From positions 1,984,001-2,048,000 of the forward strand of contig OZ218957.1 of assembly GCA_965112735.1 (NCBI GenBank): a stretch of DNA of 64,000 nucleotides, written 5' to 3'. The stretch comes from Phaeosaccion multiseriatum. Its lineage: Eukaryota > Ochrophyta, other classes. This document shows, piece by piece, positions 10,922-22,331 of this stretch; position 1 is the first letter of the stretch; the number at the start of each line of letters is the position of its first letter. A program made the translations under genes and the position numbers. The notes below the pieces were generated by a model. That model was not told where the DNA came from and did no database searches. It saw nothing but the letters and a program-made list of their open reading frames with translations.

Positions 10922-13085
10922 TTACGCTGACACGTGGAAGACTTTGGCCACGCGCAGAGGGGACGGGGATGACAGAGGAAACAGAGGGGGTACAGGAGGA
11001 GGCAAAGCGGAGCTCTGGAGGGTGTCCTGTAGCATCAGGCTATGAACAAACGCATTCAGTGCCACCATGGCCTGCACCAGACCTCCTCCTCCTCCTCCTC
11101 CTCCCCCTTCTCCTCCTCCTCCTCCTCCTCCTCCTCCCCCTTCTCCTCCTTCTCCTCCTCCTCCTCCTCCTCCTCCTCCTCCTCCTCCTCCTCCTCCTCC
11201 TCCTCCTCCTTCTCCTCCTCCTCCTCCTCCTCCTCCTCCTCCTCCTACTGCTGCTGCTGCTGCTCCGGACGAAGGAGAGGAAGGAGACGAAGACAAGGCT
11301 CCTCCGCACAATGAGGGGGTCCGTGGAAAGACAGCCAGCTCGGAGAGGATCGGATCCCCTCCCGGCAGGGGGTCGAGGAAGCCCGTCACATAGGCCGGTG
11401 ACACGTGGTGACAGCACGACGGGTGACAGAGAGAAGTGGAAGAGGCAACACGCCCGCCCCCCTCCCCCCCTCCCCCTGCTCCTCCTCGAAGCTGCAGCAC
11501 CACAACGGTTGACATAAAGGCGAGATACCGGAGTGCAAGGAGGCGCTGTCGAGCAAAGTCCCAAGCAGAGTCGTCTGTGGCGGCTCTGATCGCAAAGGCC
11601 ACTTCCAGCGCGAGCAGACGGGCCAGTGGAGGGGCCTCTGCTGCTGCTACTGCTGCTGCTGTATCACCAACTGCTGCGGATGGAGTGACAGCCGCAAGCA
11701 AGGCTTCAGCTGAGAGCGCGGGTAGGTTGCCGCCCTCGCCCTCGCCCTCGCCTTCTTCTTCGTTGCCGCCGTGGTCGTTGTGGTTATCGTAGTCGTCGTC
11801 GTCCTCACAGAAATGTGCCAAGCTCGCATCGTAGTGACGCTCTGCTGCCCCGATCCACTCATCCCAGTCGCAGCAGGCCTCCGAGTGGCCGATACTCTTC
11901 ATGTGATGAGGCGTTAGCAGCATGAGCATTGCCTGGATGACAAAGCGGCGATAGCTCCACAGACTCTCGTGGGCAGGGTACATGCACAGCAGTTGCTCCA
12001 AGAGGGAGAGCTCGCTGGTGAGGAGAGTCACAGCACCCCCTCTTTCCTTCCTTCCCTCCTCCTCTTCGCTCTCCTCCTCCTGGAGGATGGCCGCAACGAG
12101 GAGGCGACACACGTTCTCCCTGTGGTTCAAAGCAGAGTGGTCTGACACATGCGTCCGCAGCCAGTCTTGCACGAAGGCCATCTCATCGGCTAGGACGCGG
12201 CGCCGCTCCTCGGCACCCGCAGCAGTTGGTGATACAGCAGCACCGCGGCAGAGATACTGCTTAACGATCCAGAAGCGGTGCGTCCAAGCGTAGTAGTTTT
12301 TGGGGTACAGCTCTGCCACCCGCTGACACAGGCCAAGCTCACGGAGGAGAGACTTCGCATCAAACGTGAAACCGGTGGTTTGTATTTGCGCCTGCGCGTG
12401 CTTTTCCTGTTGCCCTACCCCGCCGAGTCTCTGCATCCAGCACCAGCGGCGGTGTGCCCACGCGTTGGTGCTCTTGGAGTGCTTCGTAAAGAGTAGGTCC
12501 AGCAGCCTCAGCTCATCCTCCACGGTCGCGGCTCCTGCGATCACGGCCTCCTTTCGTGCGTTCCAGGCCGCCCCGTTGTCGGCATTGACGAGCAAGAGCG
12601 CACGAGAAGCACTCAAGAGGCGAGCATGCGAACATTCCTCTGCACCTGCTGCCGCTCCTGCTGCCGCTCCTGCTGCTGCTGCTGCTGCCGCAACCTCTCT
12701 GACAGCATGTACTTGTCCTCTCGCTGTGGCAAAGGCAGCCCTCGCCTCCGTAATGAGCTCGTGCAGCCTGTCCGCATAGACGCCCAGCTTGTGCGCTTGG
12801 CACACAAAGGCTGGGCCACCGCCTACCTCGTCGCCGCTGGAGAAAACAACTCCCAGCTCATCACTGCAAGCAAAGTCATGGACGTTTTGGTTGGGAAAAG
12901 AGCATACGCGACTTAACTTTAACCTATGCCCATCCTCTCGTGATCACGTCTGTCGTCAGTGTGCTGAGGACTGAGCTGCAAAGGGAGTGCTGAGAAGGGC
13001 TTGAGCGAGAATGTACGTACATGAAGGGGTCCTTCGAGAAGATGATGTCCAGCTGCTCCAGCAGTGGCAGCGACCCCGCCATCAT
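10922..13085 (-). CDS. PTAR1: Protein prenyltransferase alpha-subunit repeat protein (PTAR1)
   Basis: There are two exons, 13085-13021 and 12863-10922, joined at a GTACGT donor and a TTGCAG acceptor. They give 668 residues. Five prenyltransferase-alpha (PPTA) repeats are visible: AAWNARKEAV, TNAWAHRRWCW, YAWTHRFWIV, HSALNHRENV and SLWSYRRFV. The joined N-terminus SKDPFIDELGVVFSSG fits the PTAR1 family better than farnesyl- or Rab-geranylgeranyl-transferase alpha. In animals PTAR1 is the alpha-like subunit of GGTase-III, which modifies YKT6 and FBXL2. The C-terminal third carries an unusual acidic linker, two inserts of the dispersed motif (GDTA at 11660, SPTA at 12225) and a long polyglycine tract encoded by GGA (11080-11250), then a short tail. 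Its start codon lies 130 bp from the divergent PPR gene. Confidence 0.85.
11084..11249. repeat. (CTC)n/(GGA)n tract, polyglycine in PTAR1
   Basis: Triplet run on the template strand of PTAR1, read as GGA (Gly) with occasional GAA on the coding strand. It is purine-rich on the sense strand, unlike the intronic tracts, which supports its being coding. Confidence 0.75.
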
Positions 13086-13215
13086 CACATCACAGCCGTG
13101 TCATTATGTACATTCTTGGTTGTGGCTTTTTTCTTTTTTTCTTTTTTTTTTCTTTTCCAAATAATCCATACTCTGTGAATCATGGAGCACCAACCCTCCT
13201 CATTTTTTGAGTCGC
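13086..13215. promoter_or_regulatory. Compact divergent promoter region, PTAR1 / PPR
   Basis: Only 130 bp separate the two divergent start codons. The gap contains a T-rich block (about 13127-13160), so both 5' leaders and any shared promoter must lie here or inside the coding ends. No defined element is recognised. Confidence 0.5.
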
Positions 13216-15495
13216 ATGGGCTTGGCGGCCTTCCTTTCCGCCGGAGCGGGAGGAGGGTCCTCGACAAGCTCACGGGGAGGATGGACCTCAGCTCCCCCCA
13301 CCTCTTCATTTGCCGTGCACCGTGAAGAGAACTCCTTTCTCACAGCCGCCGTGTCTGTTGAGCGAGGATCGTCGACTCAATCGCTCCGCCTCCTTGAAAC
13401 CAGGCTCGATACATCCGGGAATAGAAAGGCGGCGGAGGCCAAAAATAGAGAAAAAGCGTTGTTCAAAGAGATCCAGAGACTTGGAAATACGCGCAACTGG
13501 AGGGGGGTCGGGAGGGCGATTGAGCAGGCCAAAGCAGAGGGGACTCGTATGAACAGTTTTCATTATAACGCTGCGATTTCTGCAGTGGGCAAAGCTCGGC
13601 GATGGAAGGGCGCGGTGGCCCTGCTCAAGGAGATGCGGGCGGAAGGGCTTCAACCCAATGAAGTCCCGTACAGCTCTGCGATTTCTGCTTGCGGCAAGGC
13701 TGGAGAGTACGAAAAGGCGCTGGACTTGCTCAAGGAGATGCGGACGGAAGGGCTTCAACCCAATGAAATCTCGTACAACTTTGCGATTTCTGCCTGCGGC
13801 AAGGCTGGAGAGTACGAGAAGGCGCTGGTCTGGCTGAAGGAGATGCGGAGGGAGGGGCTTCAACCGGATCAAATCTCGTACAGCTCTGCGATTTCTGCTT
13901 GCGGCAAGGCTGGAGAGTACGAGAAGGCGCTGGACTTGCTGAAGGAGATGCGGAGGGAGGGGCTTCAACCGGATCAAATCTCGTACAGCTCTGCGATTTC
14001 TGCTTGCGGCAAGGCTGGAGAGCACGAGAAGGCACTGGACTTGCTGAAGGAGATGCGGAGGGAGGGGCTTCAACCCAATGTCATCTCGTACAGCTCTGCG
14101 ATTTCTGCTTGTGGCAAGGCTGGAAAGTACGAGAAGGCGCTGGACTTGCTGAAGGAGATGCGGAGGGAGGGGCTTCAACCCAATGAATTCTCGTACAGCT
14201 CTGCGATTTCTGCTTGTGGTAAGGCTGGAGAGCACGAGAAGGCGCTGGACTTGCTGAAGGAGATGCGGGCGGAAGGGCTTCAACCCAATGTCATCTCATA
14301 CAGCTCTGCGATTTCTGCTTGCGGCAATGCTGGAGAGCACGAGAAGGCACTGGACTTGCTGAAGGAGATGCGGAGGGAGGGGCTTCAACCGGATCAAATC
14401 TCGTACAGCTCTGCGATTTCTGCTTGCGGCAATGCTGGAGAGCACGAGAAGGCACTGGACTTGCTGAAGGAGATGCGGAGGGAAGGGCTTCAACCCAATG
14501 AAGTCTCGTACAGCTCTGCGATTTCTGCAGTGGGCAAAGCTCGGCGATGGAAGGTCGTGTTGGCCCTGCTGAAGGAGATGCGGGCGGAAGGGCTTCAACC
14601 CAATGAAATCTCGTACAACTTTGCGATTTCTGTTTGCGGCAAGGCTGGCGAGTACGAGAAGGCGCTGGACTTGCTGAAGGAGATGCGGAGGGAGGGGCTT
14701 CAACCCAATGTCATCTCGTACAGCTCTGCGATTTCTGCTTGCGGTAACGCTGGAGAGCACAAGAAGGCGCTGGACTTGCTGAAGGAGATGCGGAGGGAGG
14801 GGCTTCAACCCAATGAATTCTCGTACAGCTCTGCGATTTCTGCTTGCGGTAACGCTGGAGAGCACAAGAAGGCGCTGGACTTGCTGAAGGAGATGCGGAG
14901 GGAGGGGCTTCAACCCAATGAATTCTCGTACAGCTCTGCGATTTCTGCTTGTGGTAAGGCTGGAGAGCACGAGAAGGCGCTGGACTTGCTGAAGGAGATG
15001 CGGGCGGAGGGGCTTCAACCGGATCAAATCTCGTACAGCTCTGCGATTTCTGCTTGCGGCAATGCTGGAGAGCACGAGAAGGCACTGGACTTGCTGAAGG
15101 AGATGCGGGCGGAAGGGCTTCAACCCAATGTCATCTCATACAGCTCTGCGATTTCTGCCTGCGGCAATGCTGGAGAGCACGAGAAGGCGCTGGACTTGCT
15201 GAAGGAGATGCGGGCGGAAGGGCTTCAACCCAATGTCATCTCATACAGCTCTGCGATTTCTGCCTGCGGCAATGCTGGAGAGTACGAGAAGGCGCTGGTC
15301 TTGCTGAAGGAGATGCGGAGGGAGGGGCTTCAACCCGATGAATTTCTTGTAGCGAGACCGTTACAGAAAGACGAGGCGCGTAAGCTGAAGGTGCCTGAGC
15401 TGAAGGCCGCCCTCAAGGCTCAGGGCTTGCCTGTCAGCGGAAGGAAGGCCGAGCTCATAGAGAGACTCACCAGTGCGGCAGCGGCATCAGTTTGA
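13216..15495 (+). CDS. Pentatricopeptide repeat protein with C-terminal SAP domain
   Basis: A single exon of 759 residues. The first ATG is 13216. After an N-terminal stretch of about 115 residues, which could be an organelle transit peptide, come 17 contiguous 35-residue PPR repeats (13561-15345). They are almost identical, with consensus SYSSAISACGKAGEYEKA and then a KEMRREGLQPNE ending. The protein ends in a SAP-like helix-hinge-helix (LKVPELKAALKAQGLPVSGR, about residues 715-755), a nucleic-acid-binding motif. PPR proteins bind organelle RNA one base per repeat. Here the specificity positions are mostly Ser at 5 with Glu, Gln or Val at 35, which does not follow the plant PPR code. Repeats 1 and 10 share a divergent variant (VGKARRWK), which suggests block duplication. 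Confidence 0.93.
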   Translation: MGLAAFLSAGAGGGSSTSSRGGWTSAPPTSSFAVHREENSFLTAAVSVERGSSTQSLRLLETRLDTSGNRKAAEAKNREKALFKEIQRLGNTRNWRGVGRAIEQAKAEGTRMNSFHYNAAISAVGKARRWKGAVALLKEMRAEGLQPNEVPYSSAISACGKAGEYEKALDLLKEMRTEGLQPNEISYNFAISACGKAGEYEKALVWLKEMRREGLQPDQISYSSAISACGKAGEYEKALDLLKEMRREGLQPDQISYSSAISACGKAGEHEKALDLLKEMRREGLQPNVISYSSAISACGKAGKYEKALDLLKEMRREGLQPNEFSYSSAISACGKAGEHEKALDLLKEMRAEGLQPNVISYSSAISACGNAGEHEKALDLLKEMRREGLQPDQISYSSAISACGNAGEHEKALDLLKEMRREGLQPNEVSYSSAISAVGKARRWKVVLALLKEMRAEGLQPNEISYNFAISVCGKAGEYEKALDLLKEMRREGLQPNVISYSSAISACGNAGEHKKALDLLKEMRREGLQPNEFSYSSAISACGNAGEHKKALDLLKEMRREGLQPNEFSYSSAISACGKAGEHEKALDLLKEMRAEGLQPDQISYSSAISACGNAGEHEKALDLLKEMRAEGLQPNVISYSSAISACGNAGEHEKALDLLKEMRAEGLQPNVISYSSAISACGNAGEYEKALVLLKEMRREGLQPDEFLVARPLQKDEARKLKVPELKAALKAQGLPVSGRKAELIERLTSAAAASV
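13561..15345 (+). repeat. 17 x 105-bp tandem PPR-coding repeats
   Basis: Exactly 17 units of 105 bp with no spacer. Neighbouring units differ mainly at a few codons (K/N, Y/H, RR/RA, and NE, NV or DQ at the unit ends). Confidence 0.95.
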
Positions 15496-16249
15496 AGAAC
15501 AGCTCTGTCCTTGGCTGGCTTTGGCTGGTTGGTTGGGAGGAGGGCGGTAAGGCTTGGTATCTGAGCTTGGCTTGGTTGGTAGGTAGGTAGGAAGGAAGGT
15601 AGGTAGATAGGTAAGCAGGCACGCAGGTACGTAGGTAGGTAGGCAGGCAGGTAGGGGAGGGGGGTAGGAAGCGGTGTTTGTTGGTGAGGGGGGTGCGGGC
15701 GAAGCGAAGCAAGGCGTAGTGAGAGGCAATATCGTAGGGTGCGCGTACTGGACAGGGGCGGAGGAGAAACAAAAGGAGCAACAGATAAGAGAAGAGAAGA
15801 AAAAAAGGAGTGAACGCAACCAGACCCTCTATCATTATTATTTTATTGGTATTGTTTATGGATAATCTTCACACCGCTTTGCGGACCACCGGAACGGTGC
15901 AAATGCCACACATTTTGGGCGTGAGCGGTGCTACGCGAGCAGGTGCGGAGCGCAATCATCACTGTCAGGGGCTCCCCAATCATCACTGTCAGGGGCTCCC
16001 CAATCATCTCTGTCAGGGGCTGCCCAAGGTAACAGTAAAATTGAAAATGAAACTCCGAAACTTCGGTCCGGCTTTTGATCTAGCTGCGATTCTCTGAAGC
16101 AGCAGCAGCAGCAGCAGCAGTAGCAGAAGCAGCAGCAGCGCTCCCCCGCCCGGTGTGATGACACTCACACTCTTACAGACCGGCCAGACAAAGCAATCGC
16201 ACCACCCTCACCATCCTGTCTCACCCTCGCACTCTCTCGCCCATATGGA
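15496..16249. other. Convergent intergenic region with simple and minisatellite repeats
   Basis: No gene is supported. It contains a (TAGG)n-like tract (15580-15660) and three copies of a 24-bp unit (15953-16024), followed by a short CAG run at about 16100. Confidence 0.7.
15953..16024. repeat. 3 x 24-bp minisatellite
   Basis: Three head-to-tail copies of a 24-bp unit starting CAATCATCACTGTCAGG. The first two are identical and the third has two changes. Confidence 0.9.
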
Positions 16250-17801
16250 TCACTCGTCGGTGTGGTCAGTCTCACCCATGAACGAGCGCTGCATGGTGTG
16301 AAAGAAGCTCTTCGCTTTGTCTCCCAACGCCACAAACGCCTCGCCCACAGCCCTCAATGCTTGCGTGCTGGATGGGCGGTGATGGATAAGGATAGGAGGG
16401 CAGGGGAGCGAGGGGTAGCGTATGGGAAGAGTAATCAGGGGAGGGAGGACCATGCCCACCCAACGGCAAGAGATACACCACTGACCATCCAAAGAAACAC
16501 AATGCGGCAAGAGATACGCCAATGCCCATTCAAAGAGACACAGCATGGCAAGAGATACACAAAACACGCCCACTAGGGGCCGCGCCTTTGGATGGAAGGA
16601 AAAAAGCGAGGAGAGAGAAGCAAGAAAATTCCAACGAGAGCAACCCAAGCAGGGCACCCAAGGAGAGCGCAACCCACGTTGTGCAAAAGAAACATCGCTC
16701 CACCCGCCTCCCATCAGCTCTCTCTCTTGTCTCTCCCCCTCCCCCCCCCCCCGCCCCTCTCTCTCTCTTGTCCTACTGATCCGTACCTGCTACGGACTCG
16801 AACAGTGATCAAATCCGTGTCCGCCACAAACTGCGGGGGGTTGGAGCTACGACACAGCGTCATGACCTGCGGCTTCAGAGTCACATCCATCCCCTCTTCT
16901 GTCTCCTTGCCGCGCCCCGCGCCCTCCTGGCTGTTGCTCCACGGCAGCTCAGGATCTACTGCCGACACGATCCGCGTGACGATCTCGACGGTCTGCACAC
17001 GCAGCTCAAGGTCCTTCGGGGCCCTATCCAACCACTTTGACGCCACCTCCAGCATCGCTGCCGCCGTTCCCTCGCCCTCGCCTTCGCCTTCGCCTTCGCC
17101 TTCGCCCTTGGCCTTGCTCGCTGCTGCTTTATCACTAACTGCTGCTGTTGTCGCTGCTGGTGCCACAACCACCCCGCCAACCTCTTCCTCCCTCCCCCTC
17201 TCTGCCGCGGCCGAAGCTGTTGCTGCATCACCACCTGCCGCTGATGCCGCTGCCGCCTCATCCGCCAATCTGGCAGCCGAGAGCTGGACAAGCTTGCTTC
17301 GCACCGCTTCCACGCCGTCCCCCCCTGCCGCCGCTTCGTTCGCCACCCCAAGGACCGCACTAGCAATCCTGGACACCGGGTTGGCGCTGAGCTCTACACG
17401 GTCTGCTACTCGTGTGAGAGTGCCCAAGAACTTGACCGAAACGAGGAACATTTTCCTGGCCCCGCGTAGGCCGTGCTCCTTCTCAGACAGGTCCTCCTCC
17501 TCCTCCTCCACTTCCTGCCGTGCTCCTCCTCCTCCTCCTCCTCCTCCTCCTCCTCCTCCTGCTCCCACATCCTTCACCCTCCTCCCTCTCCTGTCGTCCA
17601 TCATCACTTTCAACGATTCTAGTACGTCAGGTGTGAAGTTGCCCACCACCTGACCCATCGTGGTGTGCCATCGAAACGTCGGCAGAGCCGCCTTCACACG
17701 GCCGCTTCCATCCGCCACAGCGGAGAGATGCGTAGTCAATTGGTGAGGATCGCACATGACCCTACTCAGGAAGAAGTGATTGTCCATGCCGGCGTGGACA
17801 C

Positions 17802-17841
<40 letters not shown>

Positions 17842-20800
17842 CCCCAGTTGCTGCCCTCCCGCTCCCATGATGGACGTTCCGGATAGACTGTCCGTGAAGA
17901 AGAAGCTCGACAAGCGCCACTCCGCCCACACCCACCCAGTCTCCTCGTTGACTCGTACATCAAAGCCAGCACTCGCCGTCGCTCCCACCAGCGCCTGCCT
18001 CGCCCCGTCCCGGATGGGCTCTCTTAGCTCCACCCCTACTTCGGTGAAGAGCACGCTGGTGGCGGGCAACTCCCAGAAACGCTTGAGCGCCCCCTCCAGC
18101 GGGTCCTTCTTCTCCTTCTCCTTCTCCTTCTTCTTCTTCTGCTGCTGCTTGCTGTCATCGCTCCCGTTGGTCCCATTGGCACCAAACGCAGACGCCGACC
18201 CACCATTCTCACTTGGGGCCAAGCTACTGGGCACTGCCGCCGAAGAAGATGCAGCAGCAGCGTCGACTTCGGCAGCAAGGGGGCGAGCAGCGACCATTCC
18301 ATCCGCGTCATCCAATTGGTCATCCTCCTCGTCGTCGTCATCGCTGTCCGAGAAGCCCTTGTTATCCGCAAAGAGGCCCAACTTTTGTCCGTCCTTGCTA
18401 AAGAAGTCTGCCCACATTCCCTCCGCCCCTTGACCATCACTTCCCTCCTCCTCCTCGTCGTCGTCGTCGTCGTCAGACACCTCCTCTACTGTATTTGACG
18501 CTGCGGCAGCCGCCGCCTCCTCGTCAGCGCCGCTCATTCCCTTCCTCCTTCTCGACGACACCTTGCCCCCCTCCCCTGCAAGGAGACTCGCGCGAATCTC
18601 ATCGGCCTGGTCGTAAAAGCTTCGAAAGGCCTCGCCGTTGGCAGTCCGGGCGGGATCCCACATCACCACCCCCGCCGACGCCTTTTGGGTCCGCACGACG
18701 CTACTAGCCGCCCCTGATCCTGCTGGTGAAGCCGATCCTTTCCCTCGCGGCGCCCCCCCCCCCACACCCGCCCCCAAACCCCCAGCGTCGACACTTCCCA
18801 TCCCTGTGCGCATGTGCCGATGTGCCGCCACTCGGCCAATCGCCCTAAAGAACAAAATGTCATCCACCGGCAGGCAGCAGTCCAGGCGGGCCAGCTCCCA
18901 CGCCTCCTCGTAGGAAAGAGGCCGCATGACGGGCACACCCAGCCTCCGAGGGTCGAACTTTTTGTGCAAACGTGAGGCCTTGAGCGTCCTCATGTACAGG
19001 ACAATGTAACGATGCCTGATGGCAGACGTGCCGCTGCTAGCAGAGGCCCCAAAGGTGCCCATGCCGTCCTGCAGCTGCTGCATGGGTTGCATCTCGGCCA
19101 TTCCCTCCATGTCATCCACTTCCTCCTCCTCTTCCTTCATCTCCTCGTGGTCCGGCTCCGGGGCCACCTCCGGCTCTCCCTGCGTGGCCCAGTCCGGGCA
19201 CTTGAGCAGCGCCCCCGTCGGTCGCGTGATGAGAGCGCCCTTCCAAGTGGAGAGGGGTCTCTGGCGAGAGGAGGAGGAGGAGGAGGAGGAGGAGGAGGAG
19301 GAGCGTTGCTGGCGAGAGACAGTGTCATACACCACGCCAATGCACCAATGCCAAGCAGCGGCAGCCCACGCGTCACCGGGGTGAGCCTTCTTGATGGCAG
19401 CAATGGCGCTCTCTCCTCCCGTTTGAGTACTGTTTCTCCTACGTGTATCACCAACTGCTCCTGATGCTTCGCCACCACCCCCTTCCATCATCCGCTTCTC
19501 TGCCTCTGCCTGAGCTGCTGCCGCTGCTTCGGGTACCAGCGGCTTCTTCTCGCTTGCTGTGGTGGCGGGAGAGAGTCCAAACACATCCAGTAGGCCTCCG
19601 CCAAAGCCCGAGCTTGTCTTTCGAAGCCCCACAGACCCCCCTGAGCCCCTCCTGCCGTCGCCATTGAGCGAAGTGGGGGGCTCCACCAGCCTGAAGAGGG
19701 AGGGAGGGAGGGAGGGAGGGAGGGAGGGAGGGAGGGAGAGAGGGAGGGAGAGAGGGAGGGAGGGAGGGAGGGAGGGAGGGAGGGAGGGAGGGAGGGAGGG
19801 AGGGAGAGAGGGAGGGAGGGAGGGAGGGAGGGGGGGAGGGAGGGAGGTAGAGGAACAATGGACGCAAGTGTCGGTTAAGTCAAGCAGCGACCGAGGCGCA
19901 AAGGCCCATTGCCCCATCTTCTCGAAGTCATTCCATACTCATCCATCCACCCACTCACTCACTCATAGACGCACTCACTGAGACACACACACAATCACTC
20001 ACTCACGCACTCACTCACTCACGCCCTCGCTCACACACACTCACACACTCACTCACGCACTCACACGCTCACATGCTCGCACACTCAAGCACTCAATCAT
20101 TCACTGACTTGTCCGCTCCCTCACCCCCTCACTCCATCAAGGCCCGCTCGCTCACCCCCCCCCCTCCCTTACGGTCCATCTCACGATCATCACCCACCTG
20201 GGCAAGAGATATTTGGCCTCTCCGGCCTTGAACTCAAATTTGGGAGGCAGTGTGTCCTTCGGCAAGTCTGCCCTTGGCACCATCCACCGATATGTGGTCT
20301 GTCTAACCAACCGATCCAATACCCTCACGGCTTGCTCTATCACACCAGCCTGCCTTGCGTCCATCACCATCTTCAACACGCCCACCTTGACACTGATCCT
20401 CCCCAACCGAAACGTCGGCAGTCCCAGCCCCAGCCCGGCTGCCACTGCCTTCCTCCTCTTCTTCTTCTTCTTCTTGGAGCTGCTACTGCTGCTGCTGTGG
20501 CTGCTGCCCCCGATGTCACCACCACCAGTGGCGCCGCCACCGCCGCCGCCACCGCTGCCGCCGCTGCTGCTGCTGCTACTACTACTGACTGGCGCGGGCG
20601 GCGCGGTTTCCGCGATACGCACGACGCCTTTAATCTCCAGCGGTAGGAACAGAAGCGTATGGCGCTCGTTGAGCCACTTGTGCTTCAGCAGGGCGGCAAT
20701 GTCGCCTGTCGACAAGGACGCCGCGGCGCCGCTTCCCTCGCCAAAGTACCTCGGGACTCCGTAGTCGCAATAGAGTTGGAGGTGCGTCAACGCTACCCTC

Positions 20801-21410
20801 TTGTGGTACGTCTTTGTCTTTCCCCCTCCTTCCCCAGCCCCTGCAGCGGCCGCTGATGCCCCTCCCTCCGGCTTGGCGGTTGGCGCCCCCCCCCCCAGCT
20901 GCTGCTGCTGTTGTCTCCACCGGGGTCTTGCCTGCACAAATGCTCTCTCCGCAAGTGACACTTTGTTATTCACGTCCATCCCTGCCTGCTGCTCGAACTC
21001 TCGACAGTCTCCTCCGCAGGCCAGCGTCAGGGCGGGCAGGGTGAAGCCTAAAGCATTACACGTGCCCTTCTTCACATCAGCAGCGGCAGCCGCAGCCGCA
21101 GCCGCAGCCGCAGCGGCAGCGGCGCTAGCAGCGCTCGAGGGACCTGCGTTGGCCGCCGCCCCTCCCCCCACTGCTGATGCTCTTGCCGCTGCATCTGCTG
21201 CTACTGCTGCTGCTGCTGCTGCGTTGGCTGCTCTTTCTTCGGCTGCTCTTTCGGCTGCTGCTGCGTCGAGTTCCTCGGGTAGCTCGAGTCGAAAGTGCAC
21301 GGACTTGATGTTGATGCTGCAGTTCTCTCCGAGGTTCTCCACCAGGTGTGCGAAGATCTTGTTGGCCATCTTGCCCTTCTTGGGCCCTCCCTCAGAGGAC
21401 CCCTTGTAGC

Positions 21411-21456
<46 letters not shown>

Positions 21457-22282
21457 GGGGGGGGTAGGTGGGTATGTGTGGGTGGGTGTGATTTCCCAGA
21501 AGGAGGCAGTGAGTGAGTGAGTGAGTAATGGAACACAAAAGAGGGGCGCAGGATGCTGCTACCGTCAACAACATACGGACACGCGCACACATACACAAAC
21601 GCACTCCACTTACCCTTAGCATCTCTTCAATAAACACGATGTTGTAAGGATTGCGAAACGTCTCTGCGAGGGCCAGGAGCTTGGCTCTGGCCAGCAGGGC
21701 CGCATCCGGGTCACAGAGGTCGTCTCCTGGAGCGAAGACCATCGCCATTCCGTCCAGCGTTACTGCAATCTCACCGCCCGACAACCAATCTTTGGAGACG
21801 GCCGGGGGGGGGGGGGGGTTATCAGCGTGCGTGCGTGTGTGGGGGGGGAGAGGACGGGGAGGGGAGGGATGCGGGAGAGGGAGGAGGGAGGGGGGGAGGG
21901 GAGAGGAAAGGGCGGCGAGCATGCTTCATCAGTGCGCTCACGAGGGAAAGCGCGTGATCTGCTACGATCTGCATCCAAAAAGAGAACGTCGTAGAAAAGA
22001 AGGATTCCACGCACTTCCAAGGAGGGAAAAGGCTTTCGCAACATAAAGAGCAAACCCACAAGCTGAGGTCAGGGGGATCTTTGTATGCTCCTTCCTTCCT
22101 TCCTATCGCTTGGCTCCCCTCTCCTCTCCCACTACTTACTGGCGGGGTGGTGAATGATGAGCTTCTCCACGAAGCCAGCCTGCAGTTTGAGGGGCAGGGC
22201 TAACTCGTTGAGCACGTTGTGCTTCATACGCAAGTTAGTGAGCTCAATGGCGGGTTCCTCCAGCGCGAGCATATCGCCCACC

Positions 22283-22331
<49 letters not shown>

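Noticed and set aside
13207-13215. Upstream TTG/GTG codons as starts for PPR, PTAR1, CAP-G and others
   Set aside because: Nuclear genes normally start at ATG, and an in-frame ATG or a spliced upstream exon with ATG exists in each case.
16785-16805. GTTCGAGTCC on the minus strand as a tRNA T-arm
   Set aside because: It encodes part of the VPS13-like protein at an exon end. No cloverleaf can be drawn around it.
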